Source: Ramlibacter terrae
GTDB lineage: Bacteria > Pseudomonadota > Gammaproteobacteria > Burkholderiales > Burkholderiaceae_C
NCBI GenBank assembly: GCA_013127575.1
Contig: CP053418.1
Coordinates: 992,001-1,056,000, forward strand
Length of the DNA stretch: 64,000 bases
Direction: 5' to 3'
Made by a program: the position numbers and the translations under genes. The notes under the pieces are model-generated. The model was not told the origin of the DNA. It was given only the letters and a program-made list of their open reading frames with translations, and did not search any database. This document shows, piece by piece, positions 21,428 to 32,529 of the stretch (its first letter is position 1; every line of letters begins with the position of its first letter).

Positions 21428-21528
21428 GGCCCGCGCAAACGCTTTCCTACAAACCCATGGCTTGGCTGCTTGCAGCCGGGCTGGCGGGCGGCGGGTAGAT
21501 TGGCGGCAACCAAGCCGGAGAATCCACC

Positions 21529-21915
21529 ATGCCGTTTCGCGCCTACATCGTCGAGGACAGCTCGACGATCCGGGACAACCTGATCGAGACCCTGAAGGAG
21601 CTGGCGGAGCTGGAACCCGTCGGCACGAGCGAAACCGAGCACGACGGCAAGCGCTGGCTCGCCGCCAACGACCACTGGGACATCGCCATCGTCGACCTGT
21701 TCCTGCGCGAGGGCAGCGGCCTGAACGTGGTCGAGGCCTTGCGCAAGCGCAAGCCCGCGCAGCGCGTCGTGGTGCTGAGCAACCACGCCACCGCCGACGT
21801 GCGCTGGCGCTGCGCGCAGCTCGGCGCCGACGCGGTGTTCGACAAGTCGACCGAGATCGACGCGATGGTGGAGTACTGCCTGCAGCAGCGGGCGCGGCTG
21901 GCCGAAGCGGCCTGA
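21529..21915 (+). CDS. Single-domain response regulator
   Basis: This intact protein of 128 residues is only a receiver domain. The acidic pocket EDS is at residues 9-11, the phosphorylation site is Asp in IAIVDLFL, the switch Ser is in VVLSN and the conserved Lys in FDKS. There is no output domain, so it acts by protein contact or by phosphotransfer. No histidine kinase gene is next to it. Confidence 0.88.
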   Translation: MPFRAYIVEDSSTIRDNLIETLKELAELEPVGTSETEHDGKRWLAANDHWDIAIVDLFLREGSGLNVVEALRKRKPAQRVVVLSNHATADVRWRCAQLGADAVFDKSTEIDAMVEYCLQQRARLAEAA

Positions 21916-21972
21916 ACGGGCCTCCGCGCCACCTCGCCTGTCGTTGGTACGATAGGCGCAGGAGGCACAGCC

Positions 21973-22908
21973 GTGAGCGTCGACATCCTCGCCCCGGGCG
22001 AGCCCATGGTGGAGTTCAACCAGACCGGGGACGGGGCCGGGCGCCTTTACCTGCAGGGCTTCGGGGGCGACACCTCCAACGCGGCCATCGCCGCGGCCCG
22101 CCGTGGCGCCAGCGTCGGCTACCTCTCGGCGGTCGGCGACGACGTCTATGGCCGCATGCTGCGCGAACTCTGGACCCGCGAAGGCGTGGACCACGCCGGC
22201 GTGCGCACCGATCCCGAGGCGTTCACGGCGGTCTACTTCGTCGACCATGACGCGGAGGGCCACCACTTCAGCTTCTTCCGCAAGGGCTCCGCCGCCAGCC
22301 GGATGCGGCCGCAGGACCTGCCGCTGGAACGCATCGCCCGGGCCAAGGTGCTCCACCTGTCCGGCATTTCCGCCGCGATCTCCGACAGCGCCTGCGACAC
22401 CTGCTTCGCTGCGATCGCCGCTGCAAGGAAGGCGGGCGTGCAGGTGGCGTTCGACACCAACCTGCGCCTGAAGCTCTGGCCGCTGGGGCGCGCCCGCGCC
22501 GTGATGACGGAGCTGATCCGGCTGTCCGACATCTGCCTGCCGAGCACGGAAGACATCAGCGCGATCACCGGGCTGGAGGAGCCCGAGGCGCTGCTGGACC
22601 ACTGCCTCTCTCTGGGCCCGAAGACCGTCGCGCTGAAACTGGGCGCGCGCGGCGCCCTGCTCTCCGATGGCAGCCGCCGCTGGCGTCTGCCACCGCACCC
22701 GTGCCGGCCGGTGGATGCCACCGGCGCCGGCGACACTTTCGCCGGCGCGCTGCTGGCGCGGCTGGTGGCCGGCGACGGCCTCGAAGCCGCGGCGCGCTAT
22801 GCGACCGTCGCCGCGGCCTTGTCGACCCGGGGCTACGGCGCCGTCGAACCGATCCCGCATGCAGGGCAAGTGCGCGCTGCGCAGCAAGGAAACCATGGAC
22901 ACTCCTGA
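21973..22908 (+). CDS. kdgK: PfkB-family sugar kinase, KdgK-like
   Basis: This intact kinase of 311 residues matches 2-keto-3-deoxygluconate kinases: GEPMVEFNQT start, GGDTSNAAIAAARRG, and the PfkB signature DATGAGDTFAGALLA with the catalytic Asp. The start is GTG with AGGAGG upstream. KdgK phosphorylates KDG in hexuronate catabolism. The SDR that overlaps it by 14 bases is of the KduD/2-deoxy-gluconate dehydrogenase type, which supports this role. No KDPG aldolase or transporter is in view. Confidence 0.82.
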   Translation: MSVDILAPGEPMVEFNQTGDGAGRLYLQGFGGDTSNAAIAAARRGASVGYLSAVGDDVYGRMLRELWTREGVDHAGVRTDPEAFTAVYFVDHDAEGHHFSFFRKGSAASRMRPQDLPLERIARAKVLHLSGISAAISDSACDTCFAAIAAARKAGVQVAFDTNLRLKLWPLGRARAVMTELIRLSDICLPSTEDISAITGLEEPEALLDHCLSLGPKTVALKLGARGALLSDGSRRWRLPPHPCRPVDATGAGDTFAGALLARLVAGDGLEAAARYATVAAALSTRGYGAVEPIPHAGQVRAAQQGNHGHS

Positions 22909-23653
22909 CTCCGTCGCCGGCTTCGCGCCCGGCCTTTTCACCGGCCGGCAGGTGCTGGTGGTCGGCGGCACCTCCGGCATCGGCGCCGGCATCGCGGCGG
23001 CCTTCGGCGGCGGCCGGCGCGACCGTGCAGGTCACCGGCGCCAGCGACGCGGACCTTGCGCTGGCGGCGGAAGACGCCGCGCTGGCGGGAGCGGCCCGTG
23101 CCGTCCTCGACGTGCGTGACGGCGCCGCCGTGCAGGATTGCGTCGGGGGCTCCCGCGGCTCGACGTGCTGGTCAACTGCGCCGGCATCCTGCGGCGCGGC
23201 GAGGAGCACGACCCCGAGGTGTTCGCGCAGGTGCTGGACATCAACCTCAACGGCAGCATGCGCACGTGCGCGGCGGCGCGCGAGAAGCTGCGCGCGAGCG
23301 GCGGCTGCATCGTCAACACGGCCTCGATGCTGAGCTTCTTCGGCGGCTCGCTGGTGCCGGGCTATGCGGCCAGCAAGGGCGGCGTGGCGCAGCTCACCAA
23401 GTCGCTGGCCATCGCCTATGCCGACGACGGCATCCGCGTCAACGCGGTGGCGCCGGGGTGGATCGCCACGCGGCTGACCGGCGCGCTGCAGGCCGACCCG
23501 GCGCGCAGCGGCCCCATCCTCGCGCGCACGCCGATGAAGCGCTGGGGCACGCCCGCCGATGTCGCCGGCGCCGTGCTGTTCCTCGCTTCGCCCGCCGCCG
23601 GCTTCGTCACCGGCGTGGTGCTGCCGGTGGACGGCGGCTACCTGATCACCTGA
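22895..23653 (+). CDS. SDR-family oxidoreductase (KduD-like)
   Basis: This classical SDR of about 252 residues has the cofactor loop GGTSGIG, NCAGIL, and a complete active site with Ser in NTASM and YAASK. Frames break near 23013 and 23150; the first is repaired by restoring CCTGG. Overlap with the sugar kinase implies coupled translation and a shared catabolic role, for example oxidation of a keto-deoxy-gluconate. Substrate is inferred from context. Confidence 0.85.
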
Positions 23654-23667
23654 CACCGGAGACCCGC

Positions 23668-24159
23668 ATGATCTTCCAGCTGCCCGGCATCCAGCCCGAA
23701 CTCGCCTTCCGGGCGATCCCGGACGACGAGCGCGTGTGGGTGCCGCAGGCGCCCGACGTGTGGTTCCGTCCGCTGCTGCTCAACACCGTCACCGGCAGCT
23801 GGTGCAACCTGCTGCGCGTGCGCAAGGCCGGCGTGCTGTCGCGGCACATCCATCCTTCGTGGGTGACCGGGCTGGTGCTCAAGGGCGCGTGGCGCTACAC
23901 GGAGCACGACTGGGTGGCGCGCGAGGGCGCCTTCGTCTACGAGCCGCCGGGCGAGATCCACACGCTCGTGGTCGACCAGTCGGCGGGCGACGTGCAGGAG
24001 ATGATCACCTTCTTCAACATCCACGGCGCCATGGTGTACGTGGACGAGAAGGGCGCCGTGACCGGCTACGAAGACGTGTTCAGCAAGATCGCGATGTGCC
24101 GCAAGCACTACGCGGAATGCGGCCTCGGCGAGGCCTACGTCGACCAGTTCATCCGCTGA
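23668..24159 (+). CDS. Cupin, 2,4'-dihydroxyacetophenone dioxygenase-like (ChrR-type)
   Basis: This intact protein of 163 residues has the cupin metal motif (RHIHPSW, then GEIHTLV) and is close in layout to the 2,4'-dihydroxyacetophenone dioxygenase family, which cleaves an aromatic side chain with iron. It starts 14 bases after the SDR gene, so it is in the same transcript as the kinase and SDR. Its end nearly touches the convergent Na/Pi gene. The substrate may be unrelated to the family name. Confidence 0.75.
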   Translation: MIFQLPGIQPELAFRAIPDDERVWVPQAPDVWFRPLLLNTVTGSWCNLLRVRKAGVLSRHIHPSWVTGLVLKGAWRYTEHDWVAREGAFVYEPPGEIHTLVVDQSAGDVQEMITFFNIHGAMVYVDEKGAVTGYEDVFSKIAMCRKHYAECGLGEAYVDQFIR

Positions 24160-24162
24160 CGC

Positions 24163-25822
24163 TCACCGCAGGCCGGCGGCGTCTTCCGGCACGCGGAAGC
24201 GGCTCGGCGCCAGGGCGCCGGCGGAGTCGAGGATCGGGTAGGCGATCGAGCAGATGTGCGAGTTGATGCGCTTGAGGTCGCTGATCAGGTCGAGGTGCAG
24301 CGAGCTGGTCTCGATGCTCTGCACGGTGTTCTCGCTCAGGCGCGTGAGGTGCGTGTCGGCATAGGCGCGTTCGAGGTTGCGGAAGCGCACCTTCTCTTCG
24401 AGCAGCTTCTGCGCGTCGCGCAGCGATCCGTTGAGGAAGACGCTCATGCCGAGGCGCAGGTTGTCGATCAGGCGCTGGTGCAGCTCGCAGATCTCGGCCA
24501 TGCCGGCGTCGGAGAAGTTGCGGCCCTTGCGGATCTTCTTCTCCTCGATGTCCAGCAGGATGCGCTCGATGATGTCGCCGATCTGCTCCATGTTGATCGT
24601 GAAGCTGATGATGTCGGTCCAGCGCCGGCTTTCCTCTTCGCCCGGGGCCTCGCGCGAAATCTTGGTCAGGTAGTACTTGATCGCCGAGTAGAGCTGGTCG
24701 ACGGTGTCGTCGAGCTTGCGCAGTTCGCTCGCCAGCTTGACGTCGTTCTCCTTGATCACGCGCAGCATGCCGACCATCATGGTCTCGACCACGTCGGCCT
24801 GGTGCAGCGCCTCGCGCGCGGCGCAGGAGATCGCCAGCGAGGGCGTGCTCAGCGCGGACGGATCCAGTGGTGCGGCCGTCCGGCCACCATCGTCTTGTCG
24901 GGCTTGGGCAGCCACTTCTCGACGTTGCGGGAGACGACGTGCGTGAAGCCGATGAACAGCAGCCCGATCGCGATGTTGAAGCACAGGTGGAACAGCACCA
25001 CCACCGTGGCGGGCTCGCCGAGCAGCGGCCGCACGTGCTGCAGCCACAGCCCGACGAAGGGCGCCACCAGCAGCACGCCGACCACCTTGAACACGGGTTG
25101 CCCATGGGCACCTGCCGCACCTCGATGGCCGACTTGGCCGTGGCGAGCACCCCCAGCAGGCCGCTGCCCAGGTTGGCGCCGAGCACCAGGCCGATGGCGA
25201 CTTCCATCGGGATCGCGCCGGTGGATGCGAGCGTCGCGGTCAGCAGCACGATCGCGAGGCTGGAGTACGCGACCACCGACAACACCGCGCCGACCGTGAT
25301 CTCCAGCAGCACGTCGCTGGACAGCGAAAGAAGCAATGCCTTGACCGCGGGCGACGCGACCATGATGCCGGTGGAGTCGGCCACCAGCCGCAACGCCAGC
25401 AGCATCAGGCCGAGGCCGATCAGCACGCGGCCGAAGCGGCCCACCGGCGTCGACTGGCGCGAGATGAACAGCACCACGCCGACGAAGATGAACAGCGGCG
25501 ACAGCCGGGAGAGGTCGAACGAGAACACCACCGACATCAGGCTGGTGCCGATGTCGGCGCCCAGCATCACGGCCAGCGCCGTCGGCAGCGCGACCAGCCC
25601 CTGCCCGACGAAGGACGAGACGATCAGCGCCGTCGCCGTGCTGGACTGGACGAGCGCGGTGACGCCGATGCCGGCGAGGGCGGCGGCGGGGCGGGTGTCG
25701 ATGCTGCGCGCGAGGACGTGGCGCAGGTTGGCGCCGAAGACGCGCAGGATGCCGGTGCGAACGAGGTAGGTGCCCCACACCAGCAGCGCCACGGCCGCCA
25801 GCAGGTTCAGCAGATGCTTCAT
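24163..25822 (-). CDS. Na/Pi cotransporter family protein with PhoU-like C-terminus
   Basis: This protein of about 552 residues has a sodium-phosphate cotransporter domain of eight or nine membrane segments with the repeated QSSTATALIVSSF and a GANLGSG motif. A cytoplasmic helical PhoU-like domain follows (DTVDQLYSAIKYYLTK, TINMEQIGDIIERIL). Frames break near 24871 (repaired as HHLDPSALSTP) and 25098 (repaired as GNLVFKVVG), both at CCTGG sites. It probably mediates phosphate uptake under sodium gradient, with the PhoU-like part tuning flux. Confidence 0.9.
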
Positions 25823-25898
25823 GTTTGAAGGAATGATACGCCTGAGGCACGCGCCGCGGGGCCGGGGGTTTCCCAGCCCGCGTGGAATCCTTCGCGTC

Positions 25899-26408
25899 TC
25901 AGCGCGCTTTACGCACGCGCAGCAATTCGTCGAGCACGAGGCACGCGGCCCCGATGCTGATGCCCATGTCGGCGATGTTGAACGCCGGGAAGTACCAGCC
26001 GCGCCAGTGGAACTGCAGGAAGTCGACCACGTAGCCGTGCAGCAGCCGGTCGACCACGTTGCCGACGGCGCCGCCGAGGATGCACGCGAGCGCGAAGCAG
26101 AACAGCTTCTGGCCGGCATGCGTGCGCAGCAGGTACAGGATGAACAACGTGGCGACGATGCCGATGCCCGTGAACATCCAGCGCTGCCAGCCGGACGCCG
26201 CGGCCGGGAGGAAGGAGAAGGCCGCGCCCGTGTTGTGGGCCCGCACGATGTTGAAGAAGGGCCAGACGTAGGTCGAGTCGCCCAGGCGGTAGTAGCCCGG
26301 GATCAGCACCTTGGTGAACTGGTCGGCGATCAGGATGATCAAGGCCAGCGCCAGCCACGGCACCATGCTGGACGAGGCGGCGCTGGGGCCGAAGGTGCCG
26401 CGGGCCAT
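25899..26408 (-). CDS. lspA: Lipoprotein signal peptidase
   Basis: LspA cleaves the signal peptide of diacylated prolipoproteins in the inner membrane. This intact protein of 169 residues has four membrane helices, ADQFTK, NTGAAFS, and the catalytic aspartates in GNVVDR and FNIADMGIS. The ATG overlaps the ileS stop by one base (TGATG), the usual arrangement of the ileS-lspA pair. Confidence 0.97.
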   Translation of the reverse strand: MARGTFGPSAASSSMVPWLALALIILIADQFTKVLIPGYYRLGDSTYVWPFFNIVRAHNTGAAFSFLPAAASGWQRWMFTGIGIVATLFILYLLRTHAGQKLFCFALACILGGAVGNVVDRLLHGYVVDFLQFHWRGWYFPAFNIADMGISIGAACLVLDELLRVRKAR

Positions 26409-29259
26409 CAGGCGTGCACCCGCGCTTCGCCGGCGCCGAACAGGTTGCTCACGCAACGGCCGCACAGCCCCGGGTGGGCCGGGTCGCTGCCGACCTCGGG
26501 CCGCCAGTGCCAGCAGCGCTCGCACTTGGTGTCGGCCGAAGCGTCGACCGTCACCGACAGTTCGTGCTCGGGCAGCGGCGCCGGGTCGAGCGTCGCCCCC
26601 GACGTGATGAACACGAACTTCAGGTCGTCGCCCAGCGACTGCAGCAGGGCGAGGTCCTTCGCGTTGGCGCGCAGCGTGAGGTTCGCCTGCAGCGACGAGC
26701 CGACCTTGCCCTCGGCCCGCACTTCCTCGATGAACTTGTTGGCGACGTCGCGGATCTCGCGGATGCGGTTCCACTTGGCCAGCAGCGCCTCGTCGGGCCC
26801 GCCGATCTCGGCGTACTCCTCCGGGAAGATCGACTGCGAGTTGCCGAAGATCTTTCCGGCTTCCTCCGCCGTGAAGCTGAGGAAGGGCGCCATCCAGCGC
26901 AGCATCGCGTGCGTGATGTTCCACAGCACCGTCTGCGCGCTGCGGCGGGCCAGCGACTTCGGCGCGGTGGTGTACAGGCGGTCCTTCAGCACGTCGAGGT
27001 AGAACGCGCCGAGGTCTTCGGAGCAATACACCTGCAGCTTGGCCACCACCGGGTGGAATTCGTAGACCTCGTAGTGAGCCAGCACCTCGGCACGGAACTG
27101 CGCCGCGCGGCTGAGCGCGTAGCGGTCCACTTCCAGCATCTCGGCCAGCGGCACGGCGTCCTTCGCGGGATCGAAGTCGCTGACGTTGGCGAGCAGGAAG
27201 CGCAGCGTGTTGCGGATGCGGCGGTAGGAGTCGACCACGCGGGCGAGGATCTTGTCGTCGCCGGCGATGTCGCCCGAGTAGTCGGAGGCGGCCACCCACA
27301 GGCGGATGATCTCGGCGCCGAGCTTCTTGCTGGTCTCCTGCGGATCGACGCCGTTGCCCATCGACTTGCTCATCTTGCGGCCCTGGCTGTCCACGGTGAA
27401 GCCGTGGGTGAGCAGGCCGCGGTACGGCGCGCGGCCATACATGGCGCAGGCGGTCAGCAGCGAGGAGTGGAACCAGCCGCGGTGCTGGTCGTGCCCTTCG
27501 AGGTACAGGTCGGCTTCCGGCCCGTTCTCGTGGCCGGCGCCGGCATGCGAGCCCTTGAGCACCGTCGTGTGCGTCGTGCCCGAGTCGAACCACACCTCCG
27601 GGATGTCGGTGCTCTTGGTGTACTGCGGCGCGTCGCCGGCGGCTCCCACTTTCGCGAGGATCTCCTCGGTGGACGCCTTGCTCCAGGCTTCGATGCCGCC
27701 CGCCTCCACCATCTCGGCGGCGACGTCGAGGATCTCCATCGTCTTCGGGTGCAGCTCGCCCGAATCCATGTGCAGGAACAGCGGCAGCGGCACGCCCCAC
27801 GATCGCTGCCGGCTGATGCACCAGTCGGGCCGGCCGGCGATCATGTCGCGCAGCCGCGTCTTGCCGTTCTCCGGATAGAAGCTGGTTTCCTCGATGGCGG
27901 CCAGCGCCATGTTGCGCAGCGTGTCGGGCGCCTTGTCCCCGGTGAACACGCCCACGCCTTCGTCCATGCGGATGAACCACTGGGCCGCGGCGCGGTAGAT
28001 CACGGGCGTCTTGTGGCGCCAGCAATGCGGATAGCTGTGGACGATGTTCTCGGTCGTCATCAGGCGGCCGGCTTCCTCCAGCTTGCCGATGATGTGCGGC
28101 ACCGCCTTCCAGATGTGCTCGCCGCCGAACAGCGGGAAGTCGGCCGCGTACGCGCCGTTGCCCTGCACGGGATTCAGGATGTCGTCGTAGCCGACGCCGT
28201 GCGCCACGCAGCTGTTGAAGTCTTCGATGCCGTAGGCGGGCGACGAGTGCACGATGCCGGTGCCGTCTTCGGCGGTCGCGTAGTCGGCGGTACACCGGCG
28301 ACAGGCGCCGGTAGCCGGGATCGAGGTCGTACAGCGGATGGCGGAACTCGAGCCCGCCCGGGTTCTTGCCGACGGTGGTGCCCAGCACCTTGCCTTCGAG
28401 CTGGTAGCGGGCCAGCGCCTTCTCGACCAGCACCTCGGCCGGGACCAGCTTGCCCCGCGGCGTGTCGACCAGCGCGTAGACGATCTCGGGATTCAGGTTC
28501 AGCGCACGGTTGGCCGGGATCGTCCAGGCGGTGGTGGTCCAGATGACGGCGAACACGTCGTCGCCGCCGGCGGGCAGGCCGAAGGCTTCGTAGACCTTGC
28601 CGGCGTCGTTGGCACGGAAGGCGACGTCGAGCGTCTGCGACTTCTTGTCGGCGTATTCGATCTCGAATTCGGCCAGCGAGGAGCCGCAATCGAAGCACCA
28701 GTACACGGGCTTGAGGCCGCGGTAGACGAAGCCGCGCTCGACCACGCGCTTGAACGCGCGGATCTCGTCGGCCTCGGTGCGCGGGGCCATCGTCTTGTAC
28801 GGGTTGTCCCAGTCGCCCAGCACGCCCGGGCGCTTGAAGTCCACGCGCTGGATGTCGATCTGCTCGGTGGCGAACGCCCGGCTCTTCGCCTGCATCTCGT
28901 CGCGCGGCAGGTTGCGGCCGAACTTCTTCTCGATCGCGTTCTCGATCGGCAGGCCGTGGCAGTCCCAGCCGGGGATGTATGCCGCGTCCAGGCCCTTGAG
29001 CTGGCGCGACTTGACGATCATGTCCTTGAGGATCTTGTTGACGGCGTGACCCATGTGGATCTGGCCGTTGGCATAGGGCGGGCCGTCGTGCAGCACGAAC
29101 TTCTGGCGGCCCTGGCGCGCCACGCGCAGGCGCTTGTAGAGGCCCCTGGTCCTCCCACTCCTTGACCCAGCCCGGCTCGCGCTTGGGCAGGTCGCCCCGC
29201 ATCGGGAAGGGCGTGTCGGGCAGGTTCAGGGTGGCGCGGTAATCGGTCTTGTCGGTCAT
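26408..29259 (-). CDS. ileS: Isoleucyl-tRNA synthetase
   Basis: IleS charges tRNA-Ile. The class I HIGH motif appears as [17 protein letters not shown] as GRKMSKSMG, and the C-terminal zinc cysteines as KCERCWHW and CGRC. Length is about 950 residues. Frames break near 28290 (repaired as [16 protein letters not shown] by restoring CCTGG) and 29146 (near CCAGG). Because the gene is essential, these breaks are almost certainly sequencing errors. The start [19 protein letters not shown] is standard. ileS and lspA are translationally coupled. Confidence 0.96.
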
Positions 29260-29280
29260 GGGGAAAGCCTTTGCGAACTT

Positions 29281-29354
29281 GTCATGCCGGGCTGGATCCG
29301 GCATCCATCGTGGCGAACCAGATGGCATGGATTGCGGGGCCAGCCCGCAATGAC
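29281..29354. repeat. Dispersed palindromic repeat, diverged copy
   Basis: The element begins GTCATGCCGGGC and ends GCCCGCAATGAC between ileS and ribF. It contains two imperfect palindromes (CCGGGCTGGATCCGG and GCGGGGCCAGCCCGC) and the same GTCAT/ATGAC bounds as the copies at 5390 and 33663. Confidence 0.7.
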
Positions 29355-29361
29355 AAGGTCG

Positions 29362-30371
29362 TTAAATTCGGTCGCGCGTCGTCTGCCGCCGGGTCTCGGC
29401 GTGCGTGGAAGCGAAGAAGGCGCGCGCGGCGTCGCAGTCCCGCGCGATGCCCGCCTTCAGGGCATCGAGACCGTCGTAGCGCAGCTCGTCGTGCAGTTTG
29501 TGCAGCAGTTCCACGCGGATGATCTTACCGTAGCCCCCTTCGGCCCCCAGCCCGCCGGGCCATTGCAGGCAGTGCGTCTCCAGCAGCACGCGGCCGCCGT
29601 TGACGTCCTTCGGGTCGAGCGAAGGCCGCACGCCGAGGTTGGCGACGCCTTCCAGCGGCTTGTCGCCGAGGCCGTGCACCAGCACCGCGAAGATGCCCGA
29701 CGCGGCCGGCTTCCAGTGGGAGAAGCGCAGGTTGAGCGTCCGGAAGCCGAGGTCGCGCCCGAGCTTGCGGCCATGGACGACGTGGCCGCTGATGCTGTAC
29801 GGCCGCCCCAGCAGGGCGGCGGTGCCGGCCATGTCGCCGCGCGCCAGCGCCTCGCGCACCGCCGAACTCGACACCCGCAGGCCGTGCACCTCGTAGCTGT
29901 TCATGCGCGCGACGTCGAAGCCGACGCGGCTGCCGGCCGAATCGAGCATGGCGTAGTCGCCCGCCCGCCTGGCCCCGAAGCGGAAGTCGTCGCCCACCAG
30001 CACGTACCGGCGCCGAGGCCGCGCACCAGCACGTCGTCGATGAAGGACTCGGGCGACAGGCTGGAGAAGCGCGTGTCGAACCCGGCGATCACGCACTGGT
30101 CGACGCCGCAGCCGGCGAGCTCGGTGAGCTTGTCGCGCAGCGTGGCGATGCGCGCGGGGGCCAGCTCGGGCTTGCCGTGGAGGGCGGCGAAGTGGTCGCG
30201 CGGATGCGGCTCGAAGGTGAGCACGCAGCTGGGCACGCCGCGGTGCCGCGCCTCGCTGTTGAGCAGCGCGAGCATGGCCTGGTGGCCGCGGTGCACGCCG
30301 TCGAAGTTGCCGATCGTCACGGCGCAAGCCCCGGCGATTTCCGGATGGTGGAAGCCTCGGAGGATCTGCAT
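29362..30371 (-). CDS. ribF: Bifunctional riboflavin kinase / FAD synthetase
   Basis: RibF makes FMN and FAD. The FAD-synthetase nucleotidyltransferase domain shows GNFDGVHRGHQ and LTFEPHPRDHF; the riboflavin kinase domain begins around GRPYSISGHVVHGRKLGR with GVANLGVRPS. Length is about 336 residues. The frame break near 30008 is repaired as GARYVLVGDDFRFG, restoring CCAGG. It lies upstream of ileS-lspA on the same strand, a common order in Burkholderiales. A divergent promoter region separates it from the HNH gene. Confidence 0.95.
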
Positions 30372-30549
30372 CGTCGAACCCGGTATCTTTTTGATAGCAG
30401 CGAAAGGGCGTCGGACGCGGCCGACACACGCATGGCCGCTCATGAGCAAGCCTTCAAAACAAGGTATATTGTGCTTTAGGTTCCAGGCGTCGCCGCGAGG
30501 CGTTGTCAGCCTCCCGAGGGCGCCGTTCCATGATGGATGGAGGCGTGTC

Positions 30550-31106
30550 TTGAAGGTCTTGAAGCTGTCGGCCCGGGGTCTCCCGCAGTCCGGATCTCGC
30601 TCGAGCAGGCCGTGCTGCACTATGCCGCCGACCGGGTGCGCTGGGAGGCGGGCGCCGAGGTCGCCGTCTTCCGCGGCGGCCACAACGCCGCCACGGGCCA
30701 GCAGTCGATCATCACGGTCAACAGCATCATCGGCACCAAGGGCGTGCCGAACATCAACCCTTTCGACCTCAAGCCCGGGCTCACCAACGGCAAGCTGTTC
30801 GCGCGCGACCGCAACGTCTGCGCGTACTGCGGCGACCTGTTCGAGGAAGAGGAGCTCACCCGCGAGCACATCATCCCCTTCGCCCAGAACGGGATGGACC
30901 ACTGGATGAACGTGGTCACGTCGTGCCGCGCCTGCAACCACCGCAAGGGCAGCCGCACGCCGGAACAGGCGGGCATGTCGCTGCTGTACACGCCTTACGT
31001 GCCCAGCCTGTGGGAGGACTTCATCCTGCGCAACCGCCGCATCCTGGCGGACCAGATGGAGTTCCTGATGCAGCACCTGCCGAAGAACTCGCGGCTGCAC
31101 GCCTGA
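30550..31106 (+). CDS. Solo HNH endonuclease
   Basis: The protein of about 185 residues has an HNH domain: CAYCGD at the first zinc knuckle, EHIIPFAQNG with the catalytic His, and CRACNHRK at the second knuckle. The start was chosen as TTG: GGAGG lies six bases upstream, and translation from it gives KVLKLSARGLPQS, the known N-terminus of this Burkholderiales family. The frame breaks near 30593 and is repaired as PQSWISLEQAV by restoring CCTGG. It is not in a phage or restriction cluster; its position beside ribF recurs in the family. Cellular role is unknown. Confidence 0.85.
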
Positions 31107-31115
31107 AAAGGCTCC

Positions 31116-31143
31116 GTCATTCCCGCGAAGGCGGGGACGATGA
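31116..31143. repeat. Short GTCATTCCCGC-type palindrome
   Basis: GTCATTCCCGCGAAGGCGGG followed by ACGATGA forms a hairpin between two convergent stops. Related GTCCCC/GGGGAC palindromes lie at 42879-42901 and 44721-44743. Such repeats are commonly dispersed between proteobacterial genes. Confidence 0.6.
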
Positions 31144-31146
31144 GGT

Positions 31147-32524
31147 TCAATACGTCAGTTCCAGAACCGACACATGCCCCTGTGCGGCCGGCCACGTGCG
31201 GCCGACGATGCGTTCGCCGTTGAACTCGGCCACCACCGCCCTCGGCGCGCCCTCCGGCTTGATCTTCGAGCTGGACACGCCGGCGCCCGGCAGTGCGCCC
31301 GGCGGCGGGCTCTGGCCGTCGAAGGCCATGCGGTCGCGGGCCGGATCGAAGTAGCCGCGCGGCCGCGTCAGCGTGACGATGGCCGGGGGCGCCACGGTCG
31401 GCGGCGGCGATGCGCTCGGGCCGCATGTTCAGCACGGTGCTCGAACGCGCGAACGGGCTGCGGTAGATGTGCGTGGTCGCGTAGCCCGGCGCGGACAGCA
31501 CGAACTCGTACGCCACGCCGCGCCGGGCCGTGAACGGGCCCCACTTGCCATCGGCGCCGATCGCCTGCACGTGCGCGGCGCCGCTTCGGCGCTCGCCCGT
31601 GGCCGGGTCCGTCGCGAAGATCTCCAGCCGCGCGCCGGGCAGCGGCAGGTTGTTGGCCGAATTGCCGCTGGCCGCATCGGTGGACGACACGCCGAGCCCG
31701 CCGACCTTGCCCGAAAGCTGCACGCGCTCTTCCGGAACGACGTCGAGCGTCGACGGCTCGCGGCCGGTGATGAAGCGGTACGTGGCGGCGAAAGCGGCCG
31801 GCGAGAACGACACCTCGCGGTGGTCGGCGCGCGGCAGCACCGTGTTGGCCGCGCCCTTCAGTTCGGGGCCGGCGAAGGTCACGTTGGTCTGCAGGTCGGG
31901 CGCGCCGATCCAGCGGCCGTGCGGCTGCGCGTACTTGTCGTTGTTGTCGGACCGCAGCGTCAGCCACTTCACCGGGCCGGCGACCTCGTCGCCGTTCGCG
32001 TTCTTCGGCGCGTTCAGCGCCTGCATGAAGGGACCGTTGCCGGCGAACTCGCTGCCCGGGTTGCGGCCGGGCACGTTCCAGATGCCGTGGTTGGGCGTGC
32101 CGCCCAGGATCGCGTGGCTGACCGTGCGGTCGCCGCCGCCGTTCTGGATGTAGTTGCGGATGACCAGACCGCCGCGCGAGTTGCCCACCAGCACCACCTG
32201 CCGGGCGCCCGTGGCCTGCAGCACCTTGTCGACCTCGGACTTCAGGAAGGCCATGTGGTCGGCGGTCGACGTGCGTCCCGGTTGCGCCTTGGTGTCGTCG
32301 TCGCGCGCCAGCGGGTAGGGCGCGTCGATGGCGTGCAGCCGCTCGCGCGGCCAGCCGTTGGATTCGAAGCGCCAGATGGTCGTCTGCCAGACGGAGGCGT
32401 TGTCGCCGTTGCCGTGGACGAACACGATCGGCGGCGGCGCTTCCGCGAACGGACCGGTGGCGCAACCCGCTGCCGGGGTGGCGGCTGCGAGCGAGAGGGA
32501 GAGGAAGAGGCGGCGGCTGGTCAT
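31147..32524 (-). CDS. Exported alpha/beta-hydrolase (triacylglycerol lipase-like), probable lipoprotein
   Basis: The signal sequence (SRRLFLSLSLAAATPAAGC) ends in a lipobox-like AAGC and also carries Arg-Arg, so Sec or Tat export with lipid attachment at Cys21 is likely. The hydrolase core shows the oxyanion region FVHGNGDNASVW and nucleophile elbow VGNSRGG. A C-terminal part of about 200 residues looks like beta-sandwich modules. Total length is about 459. One frame break near 31400 near the C-terminus joins a segment MAPPAIVTLTRPRGYFDPA. Lipase or PHB-type esterase activity is inferred. Confidence 0.82.
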
Positions 32525-32529
32525 GCGGA

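Noticed and set aside
25899-29123. IleS-LspA read-through fusion in one frame
   Set aside because: The middle of that frame is off-frame ileS; lspA has its own ATG overlapping the ileS stop.
30371-30550. Possible small RNA or riboswitch in the ribF-HNH divergent gap
   Set aside because: No FMN-riboswitch-like conserved pairing was recognisable and no terminator follows; the gap is adequate for two promoters.
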